64,000 nt of DNA, from contig OY735219.1 of NCBI GenBank assembly GCA_963457665.1, positions 36,556,977 to 36,620,976 on the forward strand. The letters are read 5' to 3'. Origin of the DNA: Thysanoteuthis rhombus. Lineage: Eukaryota > Mollusca > Cephalopoda > Oegopsida > Thysanoteuthidae. Position numbers and translations under genes: made by a program. Under the pieces are notes generated by a model. It made no database searches and was not told the DNA's origin. It was given only the letters and a program-made list of their open reading frames with translations. Positions 22,086 to 33,400 of this stretch are shown here, piece after piece. Position 1 is the first letter of the stretch. Each line of letters opens with the position of its first letter.

Positions 22086-22554
22086 TTTCCAACGTGAAAA
22101 GAGGCAAAAAGTTCAGTCTTCATCAATTCCAATTACCTCAAAGTTCACTGTTTCCGTAAATTTCGTGATAATAACGTGATCAAACACACGCTTGTGCCTG
22201 TTCTTGAATATCAATTTCTTAGAGAACAACGATTGACGGCCCAATAATATCACTTGAGTTTGACGACGGTATTTCGGTCGTTAAGTTTCTATTAATAATT
22301 TCCTTGTTTAGAAGTCCCAATAAACTGGATATTTATTTATTTTCTAAGAACCCAGGGGGGTCTAATGTTGTCAAAAATAATGATTCATTAGAAATTGGGT
22401 CCTTCAAAATGAGTGTCGTATTTGCTGGGACGGAAGGGGGTAAAAATAATAATTAAGTTGAGAGAGAGAGGTCTTAAAAAAAAGAAGAAAGAAAGAACAC
22501 ATTTAAGGGAGTTTAAAATATAGAGTAAGAAAACATAAATAAACAAGAAGACGT

Positions 22555-22556
<2 letters not shown>

Positions 22557-22610
<54 letters not shown>
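22557..22610. repeat. (AT)27 microsatellite
   Basis: Uninterrupted AT dinucleotide run of 54 bases, self-complementary. Confidence 0.95.
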
Positions 22611-22612
<2 letters not shown>

Positions 22613-23200
22613 AGAAAGTTGAAGGAGAAAGAGTACACTTCATACTTTTGCAAATACAGATAGAGAGCTTAAGTTTAAAAGTTGGCACAATGAATATCAA
22701 GGATCCGAAATCGTCGTTGGCACAGGTTCAGCCAACAACGCTCTGAAATCTTAGGTTCACTTGAAAGATAAATACTGGGTTTTGTAACAAATCCAAACAC
22801 ATTATACGGGATTTCTTTTTTGAAAAAAAAAGTTTGTTCAGAAAGAGTAAACCCTATCAAACACTTAGCACTTGAATTTATGCTGATAAATTATAGTGTT
22901 TCAATACGGTTTTCAGGTACTATTTTGGATCCTTTTTACACATAAAAATCCACAACAAATTCTATAGTTAAAGGTTAAGAGTTACAGGTGGAGATAGTTT
23001 TACGGATTGATAACTATTATCGCGAATGATGTAGATAATAGTTGATGAGCTTCTCCGATTAAATTTCGGTACTTCTTCGTTATCTATACGCCACTCAATT
23101 TCAGTATCTGTGGGCCAATCATATTGCAACCCTCACTTACAAAACATCTTTACGAAGTGCTGCGCCGATGGCAGAAAACAAAAAATTTAAAATTCCACTG
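22611..23200. other. No gene seen
   Basis: Ordinary AT-rich DNA with no recognised repeat. Confidence 0.4.
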
Positions 23201-23204
23201 ACCC

Positions 23205-23282
23205 CCCCCCCCCAAAAAAAAAGGGAAAAAAGAGAGCAACAGAGAGAGAGAGAGAGAGAGAGAGAGAAGGGGAGAGGGGGTC
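23205..23282 (+). repeat. Poly-C/poly-A/(GA)n compound run
   Basis: C10, then A9, then purine-only DNA, then about 14 GA units and GGGGAGAGGGGG. The 70-base pure-purine stretch is a candidate triplex (H-DNA) former. Opposite-strand open frames here come from the simple sequence. Confidence 0.85.
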
Positions 23283-23907
23283 GGAGAAATACTGCGTTAG
23301 GAATAAACTTCGAGAAAGCCTCTGTCCAAAACGTGAGACCAAATCTTGGATCATCGTAATATGGATCTATCACTGTTCACAGTTAGAGTATATAAAAAAA
23401 CACTTATGAATGATCCAAATTTGTGGTCTGGTGCTTTACTAGAGCTAAGCCTAAGCATTGTATCAGGAAGACTTTATAAATGAATTAGGTTCAAAATGTG
23501 AAGACCAAACAGACTTTGTCTTGCTTTTAATTAGGTTTTCTTGACCTCATGATGAAGTCAAATAAGTTTTTTTAAGATGGAACCTCGTATCTTTTGGCCA
23601 TCATTCCCCCTCTTCTGTTACACTGGAAAAAAAACCAGTAAGTGCCTGTAATGTAGATCAGGAGTCGCTTCCATAGTTGTCACTTGTAACACCTTTACTG
23701 TAAAATATAGTTGCTTTGTTAATTTCCAAGCGTATTAACTACACTACAATTGCCATAAAAAAACATACTACGTAATTGTAATCCCTCCTTATGCGTAGTT
23801 TTCTAGAATGGAAATCAATAACGAGGTTCGAAGTCATCACGAAATTTTCTAAGTACGAGATGGGCAGCTGGAGAATTAAATGAAGAGTAACATTCGTTTT
23901 TAGCTTT

Positions 23908-23908
23908 T

Positions 23909-23957
<49 letters not shown>

Positions 23958-24140
23958 TCTCTTTCAAACTCTCTCTCTTTTAAACTCTCTCTCTCCCTTT
24001 CTCTCTCTCTCTTTCAAACTCTCAAACTATCTCTCTCTTTCAAACTCTCAAACTCTCTCTCTCTCTTTTAAACTCTTTCTCTCTCTTTCAAACTCTCTCT
24101 CTCTCTCTCTCTCTCTCAAACACACACACACACACATACA
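23908..24140 (+). repeat. (CT)n array with TTTCAAA spacers, then (AC)n
   Basis: CT runs are broken about nine times by TTTCAAACTC or TTTTAAACTC, and the array ends in (AC)n at 24121-24137. The spacer makes it an irregular minisatellite built on a microsatellite. Confidence 0.9.
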
Positions 24141-24299
24141 TAGACTACTGGTAAATTATTGGGTAGGGAAAGATGAGGATATTAGCTTTAAAATTATCTT
24201 CCTAATGTGATGAATAAATATTCTCATTCATTTTTGTACTTCGGTTTCTAGTAAGGCCATCTAAGTTTGAGCAGTATAGTTCACGTTTGCCTAAATGTA

Positions 24300-24400
24300 A
24301 ACTTATGTGAGGTGCAGGAACCATAACGATTAACAGCATGGAGAATGAGATCGGTGCACAGAGTTAAAAAATCCTGACTGAGACTTCGCACTACTATCTT
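24300..24400 (+). repeat. SINE-like family D, weak fragment
   Basis: AACGATTAACAGCATGGAGA and ATGAGATCGGTGCACAGAGTT line up with 29945-29985 (GCGGTTAACGGCGTGGAGAA and GGGGATCGGCACAGACAGTT). Only about 60 bases align. Confidence 0.4.
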
Positions 24401-24604
24401 TAATGGGTAAATAACAGGACAGACTGGGCTCTCTAGCAATGGTTGGCAACCAGTCTAGTAGACGACGGACAACTTTGATTTCGAATACAGGACTCCCCTT
24501 TAAGGCAGCTGGATACTAACTTCGACTTCCTTCTCCTGAAGCCAAGCTGAGGTTAAAACGTATTGCCCAGCTTTTTTTTTTTTTCGACTGCATGAGTGAG
24601 ACCG

Positions 24605-24800
24605 AGTAGGGTTGCCAGATTGGGCTACAAAGGGAGGTAATCTGAGATTTATCTCCGACTTACCCTACACAGGCATTGGAATTGCGTCGAATTTAGTAAT
24701 CAAGACAGGCCTGCATCAAGATGTATTGAACCTCTACTTCCGAACTCAGTTGGTTTCCAAATTCAACGCTATTCCAGAGACTGTGTTGGGTAAGTCTCAG
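24605..24800 (+). repeat. Dispersed repeat family K, copy 1
   Basis: GGGTTGCCAGATTGGGCTAC, then ACTTACCCTACACAGGCATT and GGAAT(T)G.GTC(G/A)AATT match the tandem pair at 53605-53980 (GGGCTGTCAGATTTGG, ACTTACCCAACACAGGCATT, GGAATAGTGTCAAATT). The open frame of 143 codons from 24612 to 25043 begins inside this repeat, has no recognisable domain and ends in an ACAC run, so it is not called as a gene. Confidence 0.5.
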
Positions 24801-25925
24801 AGATTAAAATCGGATTATCTCCCCTTTCAATCCAATCTGAACTACCCCGGACCTCTATATACTTCACCCGGGCTTGCACCCTGGAAAAGTCACTTCAGTG
24901 CCGTTCCATTGTCTGCGAAAACAGAAGGAGGCATTCTTCTGTTGAAATGTAAACGTGCTTATGGACAAGTGCTAAAATGCGCATGCACATCCCCACCACA
25001 CACACACACACATTATCTAAAGATGCAAATGATTGGAGTGTAATTTTCTGTTCCTATGAGTATTTTACTTATTCATTTATTCATGCAAGAGACACCGAGC
25101 TGATGTTAAGAATAGAAAATCATCCTTCAGCCATTTTTTGAGACTCCTACCAAACTCTCAACGGCTGGGAATCGACTGCATTGATTTCATTCGGATAGCA
25201 CACCTGAAGAAGACCGTAGAATGGATCGCATGAACAACACAAACAACAGACAGAATTCAATCGTCCGAAATATTCTTCGAATCTAAAATAGTTGGTTGAA
25301 GGAAAAAGTCCCTTGTGAGTTATGCAGGGCATCTCAAAGCAAGGATCGGAGCCTATCCGGAGATCGCGTCAAAATTATTGGGAGTGCAGAAATATTCGAA
25401 AATCTCTCTACAAAGAATGATCATGCAACTAGTGTATTTTTATCATCTCTATACAAAAATATACTCCTGGTGCTTATTCTAAAAAATGGCTGAATGCTAT
25501 TCGCTATTTTTCTTTAAATAAATTTCGTTTTAATAATTCATTTTTTTCAATAATTTATTTTCCTTGCAATAAACACCGTAAAACTTGATATCTATATGAA
25601 TACGTTTGTAATCTTCAGTGAATTTTACATTACGGCCAAATACTAATTATAAATAGTCTTATGCTTTTATAACCAAGAGAGAGGGGGCGCAAAAAATTGT
25701 CTCATCAGAAGCAGTTGCGAATAAAAAAAGTTTGAGAGTCTCCGGACTATTGCACACAACCCGCTGTAATTGTAATGACTGATACTGCTTGAAATGACGC
25801 AATCTCGTCACAATGTCTCGAATATCGATAGGCATTTATAAAGATGTACTGCAAATCTTAATAAATGCTTATGCTGTATGACGAGCAGATAAGGAAGTCA
25901 TTTATGTTTGAGAGCGAGGAACACT
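24801..25925. other. No supported gene
   Basis: The 25140-25400 part is less AT-rich and contains open frames of about 60 codons on both strands, but none has a recognisable motif. From 25490 on it is plain AT-rich DNA. Confidence 0.35.
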
Positions 25926-25929
25926 TCAT

Positions 25930-26250
25930 CACTATGATGATGTGAGTGCCATTGGAACACCACAATCATCACGTTACTATATAAAAAGGGGAACCCAAAA
26001 GATCTTTGTAACTGCAGATCACAGTTTACTCAACTGTATGTACAAACTTGTTAAAAAGAAAGTGATCAGCAACCGAATCACCAATATGCTAAATGGAAAC
26101 CAACCACGGGAACGGGTTGGCTTCAGACGAGGTTACTCAACCATTGACGATCTACATTCAGCAAATAAACTATGAGAGAAAGCAGCTGAATAGAAAATGC
26201 CACTCGCTGTAGCATTTATTGATTCCAAGAATGCCTTCAACTTACGTGGT
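25930..26250 (+). pseudogene. Reverse-transcriptase core fragment (LINE)
   Basis: One frame reads LNCMYKLVKKKVISNRITNM, LNGNQPRERVGFRRGYSTID and DLHSANKL, then a stop, then MPLAVAFIDSKNAFN. The GFR(R)GYSTID block and the (F/V)(V/I)DYEKAFD block, here decayed to FIDSKNAFN, are the RT motifs at the start of the fingers and palm domains of RTE-like non-LTR elements; the second Asp of FIDSKNAFN is replaced by Asn. It is the only piece of RT core in the window and may belong to the same family as the 3' relics, which is inference. Both ends are lost. Confidence 0.75.
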
Positions 26251-26345
26251 AAACCTGAAGAAAGTGAGCAGAAGAATACCCAGGGGAATGATTATTTCTA
26301 ATTGTTCGGTTTTGCCTCTAAGTAGAATAGCTGGAATCAGAGATA

Positions 26346-26760
26346 CAGTCATACGTGGACTTATGTCTGATCACAGATACACTTAAATAGCATTAACTGC
26401 GGATGACTGGAATTTCAGTCATTGCAGTTATATGACTAAATTGCGAATGACGAAAATTTTCGTCATATTGTAAGCTCGTTTCTTCAGATAGGGAAGGCAA
26501 GAAATTAAAACAAAAACAAAAAAAAACATTTAGCTGGGTTGAGCTAATGACTTGATGAAATGAATGCAATGGATAACGTTTATTCCTTTCTCTCCGGAAA
26601 GGCAAGGAAGAAGTACGTACAATATAGGGGTCTTGGTAAATACATACGTGTCATATCTCTTGTAGTGCAGTTCGCTTATTCAATTTCAACTTGTAACGAT
26701 AGACTTACTTACGGACCAAGTTGCGTCCATACTACCCGGACGTAAGTCGATGCATGGCTG
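26346..26760 (-). mobile_element. Family E MITE (Tc1/mariner type), copy 2
   Basis: A 415-bp copy in reverse orientation. The ends are CAGTCATACGTGGACTTATG (left) and, read inward from the right, CAGCCATGCATCGACTTACG. TA precedes the left end (26344-26345); the right flank reads GA, so one target copy is mutated. It holds both internal palindromes in good condition: 26396-26432 and the perfect ATGACGAAAATTTTCGTCAT at 26447-26466. An open frame of 61 codons in it is accidental. Confidence 0.75.
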
Positions 26761-27963
26761 GATTCTTTAATTAAATTTCATCGAAAACCTTACGCAATTT
26801 GACGCGAAAGTTTATGCAAAACAATGGGGAAAAAGAGGAACCAATCAAGGGACGCGATCATCTTTGAAATAATCAAAAGAAATCAATAATAACTAAAGAT
26901 CAATAAAGAAAATACTCAACAACCGTAGCCACCATAGGTGGCAAAGGGTTCTATACTTTTTTGTATGTGCTTTTTCGTGGGATCATACCATTTTGTTTAT
27001 AGACTTGAAAATTGGCAACAGTACTCCAATAGACCCGTTCTAATTCTTATTTTCTTATTTTTAGAAAAAAAATTATTTTGACGGGTTTCTAGATGTTTTT
27101 TTTTTCTCTCTCTCTCTATTTTAGATGTTTTCCAATAGAAAAAGCCAGTGATGTTAAGAATAGAATTTATTCTGACCATATTAATTCATTAATAGAATTT
27201 TTTTCTACTAGACTTTAATTTTTGACACTACGGTTGTTCAATTAAGTAATACGTTAATTTAAAAGTGAAAAATATTAAACATTTTTTTTCATTTCCTTCA
27301 CATTAAAGTTCTCGGACGAAGTAAATCCAAGTATCAACGACATTTTCTGTACATTTCTCAACACCTTCACCATTTTTATGAGTTGGATTTCTAAGGTCTG
27401 AATTTTTACTTTTATTCATTTAGTTACTAGCTTGACTAGAGGAAATTCTACGGGTGTAGACAACTAAGATATCCTCGCTACTCTTGCGTATGTATTTCTG
27501 GAATTGAAGAATAAAATTTGGTTAAAAGTAATTTATCGCCTATGGAATGTATCTATTTTAACTATAATAATATGCTATCGTGAATGGAACTTATATATCG
27601 GGGGGGAGGTTGTTTTTGTTTTTGTTTTTTCCATTTTTATTGATTACTATTACTGTCTGCATTCCAGTGGTCTACTAATACAATAACATTTTTTAGGCTT
27701 CGGACTTGTGAGGAATGAATTCATAGCAGTTATAGTAGACCTTGAGTTCCTTTTGCTCCCATGCGAGCACATGCACCCTCTTCTAGTCTTACCCTTGTTC
27801 GTTCATATTGCAAGCGTGGGTAGGGAGTGATAAGAGAAAGAATGAAATATATGAGGAGAATGAATAATTATCAGTAAGCGTGACGATTGCACATACAAAC
27901 AAGCAAAACAATAGTATCATTTTTACAAGCCCCGATTAGTTTCAGTCTCCTACCCCAGTATCT
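26761..27963. other. No gene seen
   Basis: AT-rich, with a G run at 27600-27607 and a GTTTTTGTTTTTG run after it. No recognisable repeats or coding potential. Confidence 0.4.
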
Positions 27964-28306
27964 CGGGACAGTTACATACGTTTTCTTTGCCTCTTCAAAA
28001 AGAAAGGAACAAATGTCATCCGTTATATTTCTGTCACTAAGTCATTAACTCAACATGGCAAGGTGTGTGCGCTTTTACCTTCTGCTTCTCGCTTCCCGTC
28101 TGGAGAGCTTGAAAAAAACATGACGTATACAATCTCTTTAACAAACAAACAATAACGTGACGGAAATTTTCGCCATTCGCAGTTGAGCCGTAAGAACTGC
28201 AATGACTGAAATTCCAGTCATCTGCAGTTAAAGGGGTTTGAGCTCTTATGAGGGTGTATCACTGATTGGATGTAATTTAGTCGGGCGTAAAGTCGAAGTA
28301 TGACTG
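27964..28306 (+). mobile_element. Family E MITE, copy 3, left-truncated
   Basis: Matches copies 1 and 2 from ACATACGTTTTCTTTGCCTC onward: AAGTCATTAACTCAACATGG, the palindromic pair (GTGACGGAAATTTTCGCCAT, then AACTGCAATGACTG/CAGTCATCTGCAGTT), and the right end GTATGACTG at 28298-28306. The left ~100 bases, including the left inverted end, are missing or unrecognisable. Confidence 0.7.
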
Positions 28307-29535
28307 AACTAAACAAGCGGGTCAAGTTTACACTTCTTTTCTTAAACATATGTCCGCAATTATTTTTAAAAAAAAGAGAATTTTCATCACATTATTCCTA
28401 CAGTTAAATTCCTCGAGAGCCAACAAACATTATGCCCCTCCCCCGGCACCTGGAAACGAAATACTTTTTTAACAGCTGAAAAGTAGACCCGTTAAATGGT
28501 TGGAAGGAAAACAACAAAGATAAAGATTTAAATTTTGATTAAAAAAAAACTAATGTTGAAATTCTGACAAATGTAAGTATAGAATAGGTAAAGACCAACA
28601 CGTGCCACCATAAAAATACGTACCAAGAAAAGCATAGTAGAAAATACCCCCAAACTGTTTTCAACAGTTTTCTAGTTACATAGATTTAATAGCATGTATT
28701 GTCTTTGGTTTATGCAATGGATAAATCACTTCAGTTACGACCAAATCGCGTTGGATACACCAGTATTGTACGATCACTCAAATCAAACTTGGTCAGTGTT
28801 ACTTTAAAAGTTCATATGTGATTAAAGAATAAATGAATTTTTACCAGAAGGATATCCCTACTAAAAGTGAAGATATTAAGCTCCCTCGCGTACACAATGG
28901 ATTTAAACAAGAATTTTTTACCATTACATACTTCAGGTTTCGTAACAATGTAACTATAGTAATTACTCGCAAAAATAGCTTTTAGTTATTTTTTGATGCT
29001 CTATCCTTTGGCAGAAACATATTCAGAAAATGATTATATGTTCCTATGATACGCTAGAAATGAGGTAATCCTTTCTTATACAGATGTAAAATAACGTTGT
29101 TTGTATAGTTTGGCTACCATTTAAGCAAGGATTACCAAAAATGTCTCGCTTCAGAGAAAACACCATTATTCCCCAACTACTGAAAACAACATACGTAATA
29201 AATCTCAAAATAATGGGCTATCGATTGGTGAACATCCCATGTTTCTACCTTCATGGGTTATTGAACTTAAAATAACAAAAAAAACGTGACGAACGGGTCG
29301 CTTTTAAACCTAAATGAATCTTCAAAACACATATTATCGAATGGTAAAAACCGTAAACTTCTATCTTTAATAGTTACCGTGTTATGAGGCAGTTCTCTTA
29401 CCAATACATTTAATGGGGGCGACCTCCCCCACGACTTGGTCACAACTGAAAAATTCAAAGTTTTATCAATCTATCTTCTTCCATTTGATAGCACAGAGAC
29501 TTCGTTTTTAATTGAGGTTGTGGCTTATGTCGGTA
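28307..29535. other. Repeat-poor DNA, no gene seen
   Basis: No recognised family. AAACTGTTTTCAACAGTTT near 28652 is a small 8-bp hairpin. Confidence 0.4.
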
Positions 29536-29536
29536 T

Positions 29537-29880
29537 ATTTTGACAAATGATAAAGTATGTTTCTACAAAAGTTCCCTACGGAAAACCATTTTTTCAACTG
29601 TGTATTGTCCATAGTTTTAAAAGAGGAGGCACTGGTAACTTCAGTTCACACCAGATGAAACTGCATAAGATTCGTAATCTAAATGTCATACCTGATGAAG
29701 TTGCTAATTTCAGCTTGTTTTGACGAATAAAATAGTAGGTGTGCGTAGAAGTTCTCAGCGGAAAACCAGTTTTCAATTTATTTGCATAGCCCCAGCTTCG
29801 CCTGTGACAAGGTGGCACTTTTGATCATCACTACAAGTTGAGTTCATTCGTAATACTCTCTTATTTCTGTCAGTTAATAA
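29537..29880 (+). repeat. Diverged tandem duplication, ~180-bp unit
   Basis: TTTTGAC(A/G)AAT, then GTA(T/G)GT and CTAC(A)..AGTTC, then (A/C)GGAAAACCA, a TTTTCAA block and finally a GATGAAACT/ATTCGTAAT block recur at an offset of about 180 bases (29537 and 29717). The opposite-strand open frame through this DNA is not credible as a gene. Confidence 0.5.
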
Positions 29881-29929
29881 ATGAATGTATTCGGAGAAGT
29901 TTTTTAGAAGCAGGCAGTGAGTGTGAAAA

Positions 29930-30145
29930 GTTGTGAGTAGCTGAGCGGTTAACGGCGTGGAGAAGGGGATCGGCACAGACAGTTGGTGTTTACTTTGCGC
30001 CAATGCCCTTGGGAAAGGCATGTATCTATCTCTTCAGTCACCCTGCAAACATGCCGTGGGCCAACATGGTAAGGTCCATTACTTACTTGGTGAAGCGGGG
30101 CCTATATCCAATTACAAACCTTGAAGGCGGATGAAAGAAATAGAC
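29930..30145 (+). repeat. tRNA-derived SINE-like family D, copy 1
   Basis: Begins near GTGAGTAGCTGAGCGGTTAA. TAGCTGAGCGG fits the RNA polymerase III A-box consensus exactly. Then GGAGAAGGGGATCGGC, CAATGCCCTTGGGAAAGGCA, and at the right end CTATATCCAATTACAAACCT and GAAGGCGGATGAAA. The same order recurs at 44527 and, inverted, at 45940. The reverse copy preserves a B-box-like TGTTCAATCCC at the expected position; here it has decayed. Confidence 0.6.
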
Positions 30146-30180
30146 AGTCATGTGATATCATTGATAGTAGTAATAGCATT

Positions 30181-30480
30181 CAGTGGTTTCGAAGGTGGGG
30201 TCTGTGGATCCTTGGGGGTCCGTCAAATGTTGCTGGGAACCCACACTGGTAGAGAAAAGTCACCCATCAAAAAACACAATTATTGTACACAGGCTGTTTA
30301 CCATGTAATTCATTTAAAATAAATGATTTTTAAAAGTCAAAAAATTGTTTGTTTTTTTTTCTTATTGTAATTCATTTCATTTATCAATCTAAAATCTAAA
30401 TGCTAAAAATAGCCCCCTACCCCTGGAATACTTCCTTAATAGAAGGGGGTCATTGAGTTTTCCTTGTTTCGAAACCACTG
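30181..30480. mobile_element. hAT-type MITE, 300 bp
   Basis: The element runs from CAGTGGTTTCGAA at the left to its exact complement TTCGAAACCACTG at the right, a perfect 13-base inverted end. CAGTGGTTTCGAA-type ends are typical of hAT elements. Inside is GGGGTCTGTGGATCC, an AT-rich middle, and GGAATA...GGGGGTCATTG. The 8-base flanks (ATAGCATT and GCATGGAT) are not a clear duplication. The 63-codon frame starting at 30131 runs into it by chance. Confidence 0.7.
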
Positions 30481-33400
30481 GCATGGATTATTGAGGTTTT
30501 ACACGTAGATTTTACCTAATTAATTAACAATAGAAAATTAAGAAAATGGTGTCTAGTTCAAAGCAGCCACTAGATCAACTTGAGTAAGTTAATTGTTACG
30601 AAGGAAGGGTAATAATCCTGATAGAGCCAAATGTTTTCTTTCTTACTTCTTTGAGCAGAAGATCAATAAATAGTACACGTTCTGATTATGAAAAACAGGA
30701 ATTTGGAAGTTGATTTTTCTTTTCATCAAGATAGCATATTCTAACGATGATCCTGTCTCAAGAGTAATCATATCACGTGACCAAAAGTAAACTCGTTAAA
30801 ATTCTGGACACCTGATACTAATCAATTTTTTTTTTCTGAGGAGTCATTATCGATTTCTAGTATTAAAAAAAATCACCGTCTCAATTCTTTTTTAAAATAA
30901 TCGTTCTACAGGTATACCTTGATTAGAGTGGTTAATTCCTCCCGCATTGTTCAAAGCTTTTATTATTATTGTGTTGTTTTTTGTTTTTTTTGTTTTTTTT
31001 TCAGCTTATACTCAGTTACAATAATTTGTGTAGAATTACCATAACCGTAATACAACTAATACTGCAATATTCAAGATATTGTTTTAACCTAAAAAAGACG
31101 AACATGTTGTTAATGTTACTCTAAAAAAAAGTGTATGGGATGAAAGAATTAAATATTTACGAAAAATTCAAGCTTCCATCTATTTAACACCATTAAAGCA
31201 AAGGCATCCATCTAAATTAAGTAACGATACACAAGACGGATCTATGTTTGTAAGAATCTGAAGTTTTTTTTAAACAAATCTTCAAATAAACATCAGCGAA
31301 CATTGAGACAAAACGTGAAATAAAAAATTATTTCCATTTTCATAATTTATTGTTTTATTTATTTATTTATTTTATTCATCAATTTATTTTTACACTCGAT
31401 AGAAAAGAGACTTTGCTTTAGCCTAAGGTAGTTGCTAATTTCAGAAAGAGAGAGAGAGAGAAATCTTGGGCTTAAATTTTAAAATTCATAATAATATCTA
31501 ATCCGAAAAATATAAGATCCCAATAAACATACTTGAAAAAGTATGTCAACCCATGTGAAAGTTTCTCGTTTGTAACATTTACGGTTTGAGATGGCGCCGG
31601 CAATGAGCCAGACTTGCTTAGCCTTTTATTCAGATCGCGTCGGTTTAAATTAGTTTCACCGATTCATACTGTAAAATAATGATTTAAAAAAAATCATTTT
31701 ATGACATACATTCCGAGGAAAAGTATCTAGATTAAAAAGAAGAGTAACTAAGTGTTCTTTCTCAGTAAAGAGGCAGTGTTGAAAAAAATCAAGTCGTGTT
31801 TAATAGCGTTAAAACGAAAGTAAAAGTTGGACGAATGAGCTCTCTCAATGGCAGTGCTATGAGTGAATAATAGAATTCTTATGCTTGCTCACATCTACGC
31901 CTAGAACTAAGTTATTTTTATTATCTACTTGGTTAATTAATCAATCTATAGATACTTCTACAGTTGCTTGAGCGGAGCCTGTTCTCTTGTTAATCATAAG
32001 TAATGAAATAAATACACGTGAAAAAAATCAAAACATTTATCAGATAACTTAACAAAAGAGCCAACATTTCAACAATGACACATGTTTTGTCAAGTCACCA
32101 AACGAACGACGCTTCAAGTTTACAATTGTCATTTGCAGTGGCTGCAATGAAAGATAACGGACCCTCATTTAATGTCCAACCTACAAGATGATGGAAAAGC
32201 TACTACTACTACTACTACGACTACATAAAATCGAATAGTAGCATCATCGAACTTTGTTCAGAAGAATATTTCTTATAGTAGTGGTATACACATTTTTCTA
32301 TTAATTTTTATGGGTCAACTCTGAGAAAAAAACGTACGAAGACATCAAAACCAAGCTTCATGAAACATCTGCTCATTATTTTTTTTTTTCTTAATAATTT
32401 CAATAATTTTCAAGACCTTTTTTTTCTCCTCCCCTATTAAACATGGTTCTAGTAGCAGTAGTCTACCAAAGTAGTACAAAGTGATCTAAGAAGTAGATAT
32501 AGTTCTGTTTTTTTTTGTATATATATCTTGATATATATAATGAACAGAGTGATTTTTTTTGTTTCTCTGTCCGTAACAATAGACTATTCCACTTGAAGGC
32601 AACAATTTTACAGTTGAAAATATCTCCTACCCATCGTTTGAAACAAATTCACTCTTCCACTGAAAGGAATCCAGAAGTTTTGTTTCTCTTCTGAAAAAAA
32701 AAATCATCTAATCGAAATTTAGATATATCCGTGATTTTTTTCACGGGGAATAACTAAAATATATAAATAAATATTGTATCCTATGTTCATATGTAAATAG
32801 AATAGAGAAATAATTACTAAATACTAGTAGTAGTGATGGTGATATCACTGTAGTAATTTAAAAGAAGTCCAATATACTGGTTCTTTGATTGGTCGACGGT
32901 TCCACTTTTATATCTGATGTTTCATTTTACCCACAATAGAATGAAACTAACAATCGAGTACTAGAAAGAATTTTTAGATCGTAGACTAGAAAAAAAAAGT
33001 AGTTTATAAGACTTATCATAAGCCACACAACACATAAAATTGTTTCATACACACCATTCTGTGACATAACGCCCCCCCCCCCAACAGACCTCACTAATTC
33101 TTCATTTCAAAACGATAGCAAGAAACAAAAAAAGCCGTTCTGTCTAGAAATATCAAACTCTGACGACAATATTAATAAACAAGGATAATACTCTTTACAT
33201 ATATAAAGGAAAAATACATCAAAACGTGTGCGTGTACTTGCGTACACATAGACAAAGATAACACATAAACAGTGAAACAATTTCAGGTCGGTCATAAAAA
33301 GGGGGTTCAATTTTTCAACTCAAGAATTCTCTTCAATAATTGTCCAACTCTAGTTGGGATTTCCGAAATTCATAAATTTCGAATTTTGGTATTTTCGGAT

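Noticed and set aside
24612..25043. Longest open frame in the window (143 codons, +)
   Set aside because: Starts inside dispersed repeat K and ends across an ACAC run; no recognisable domain, and no splice or start context.
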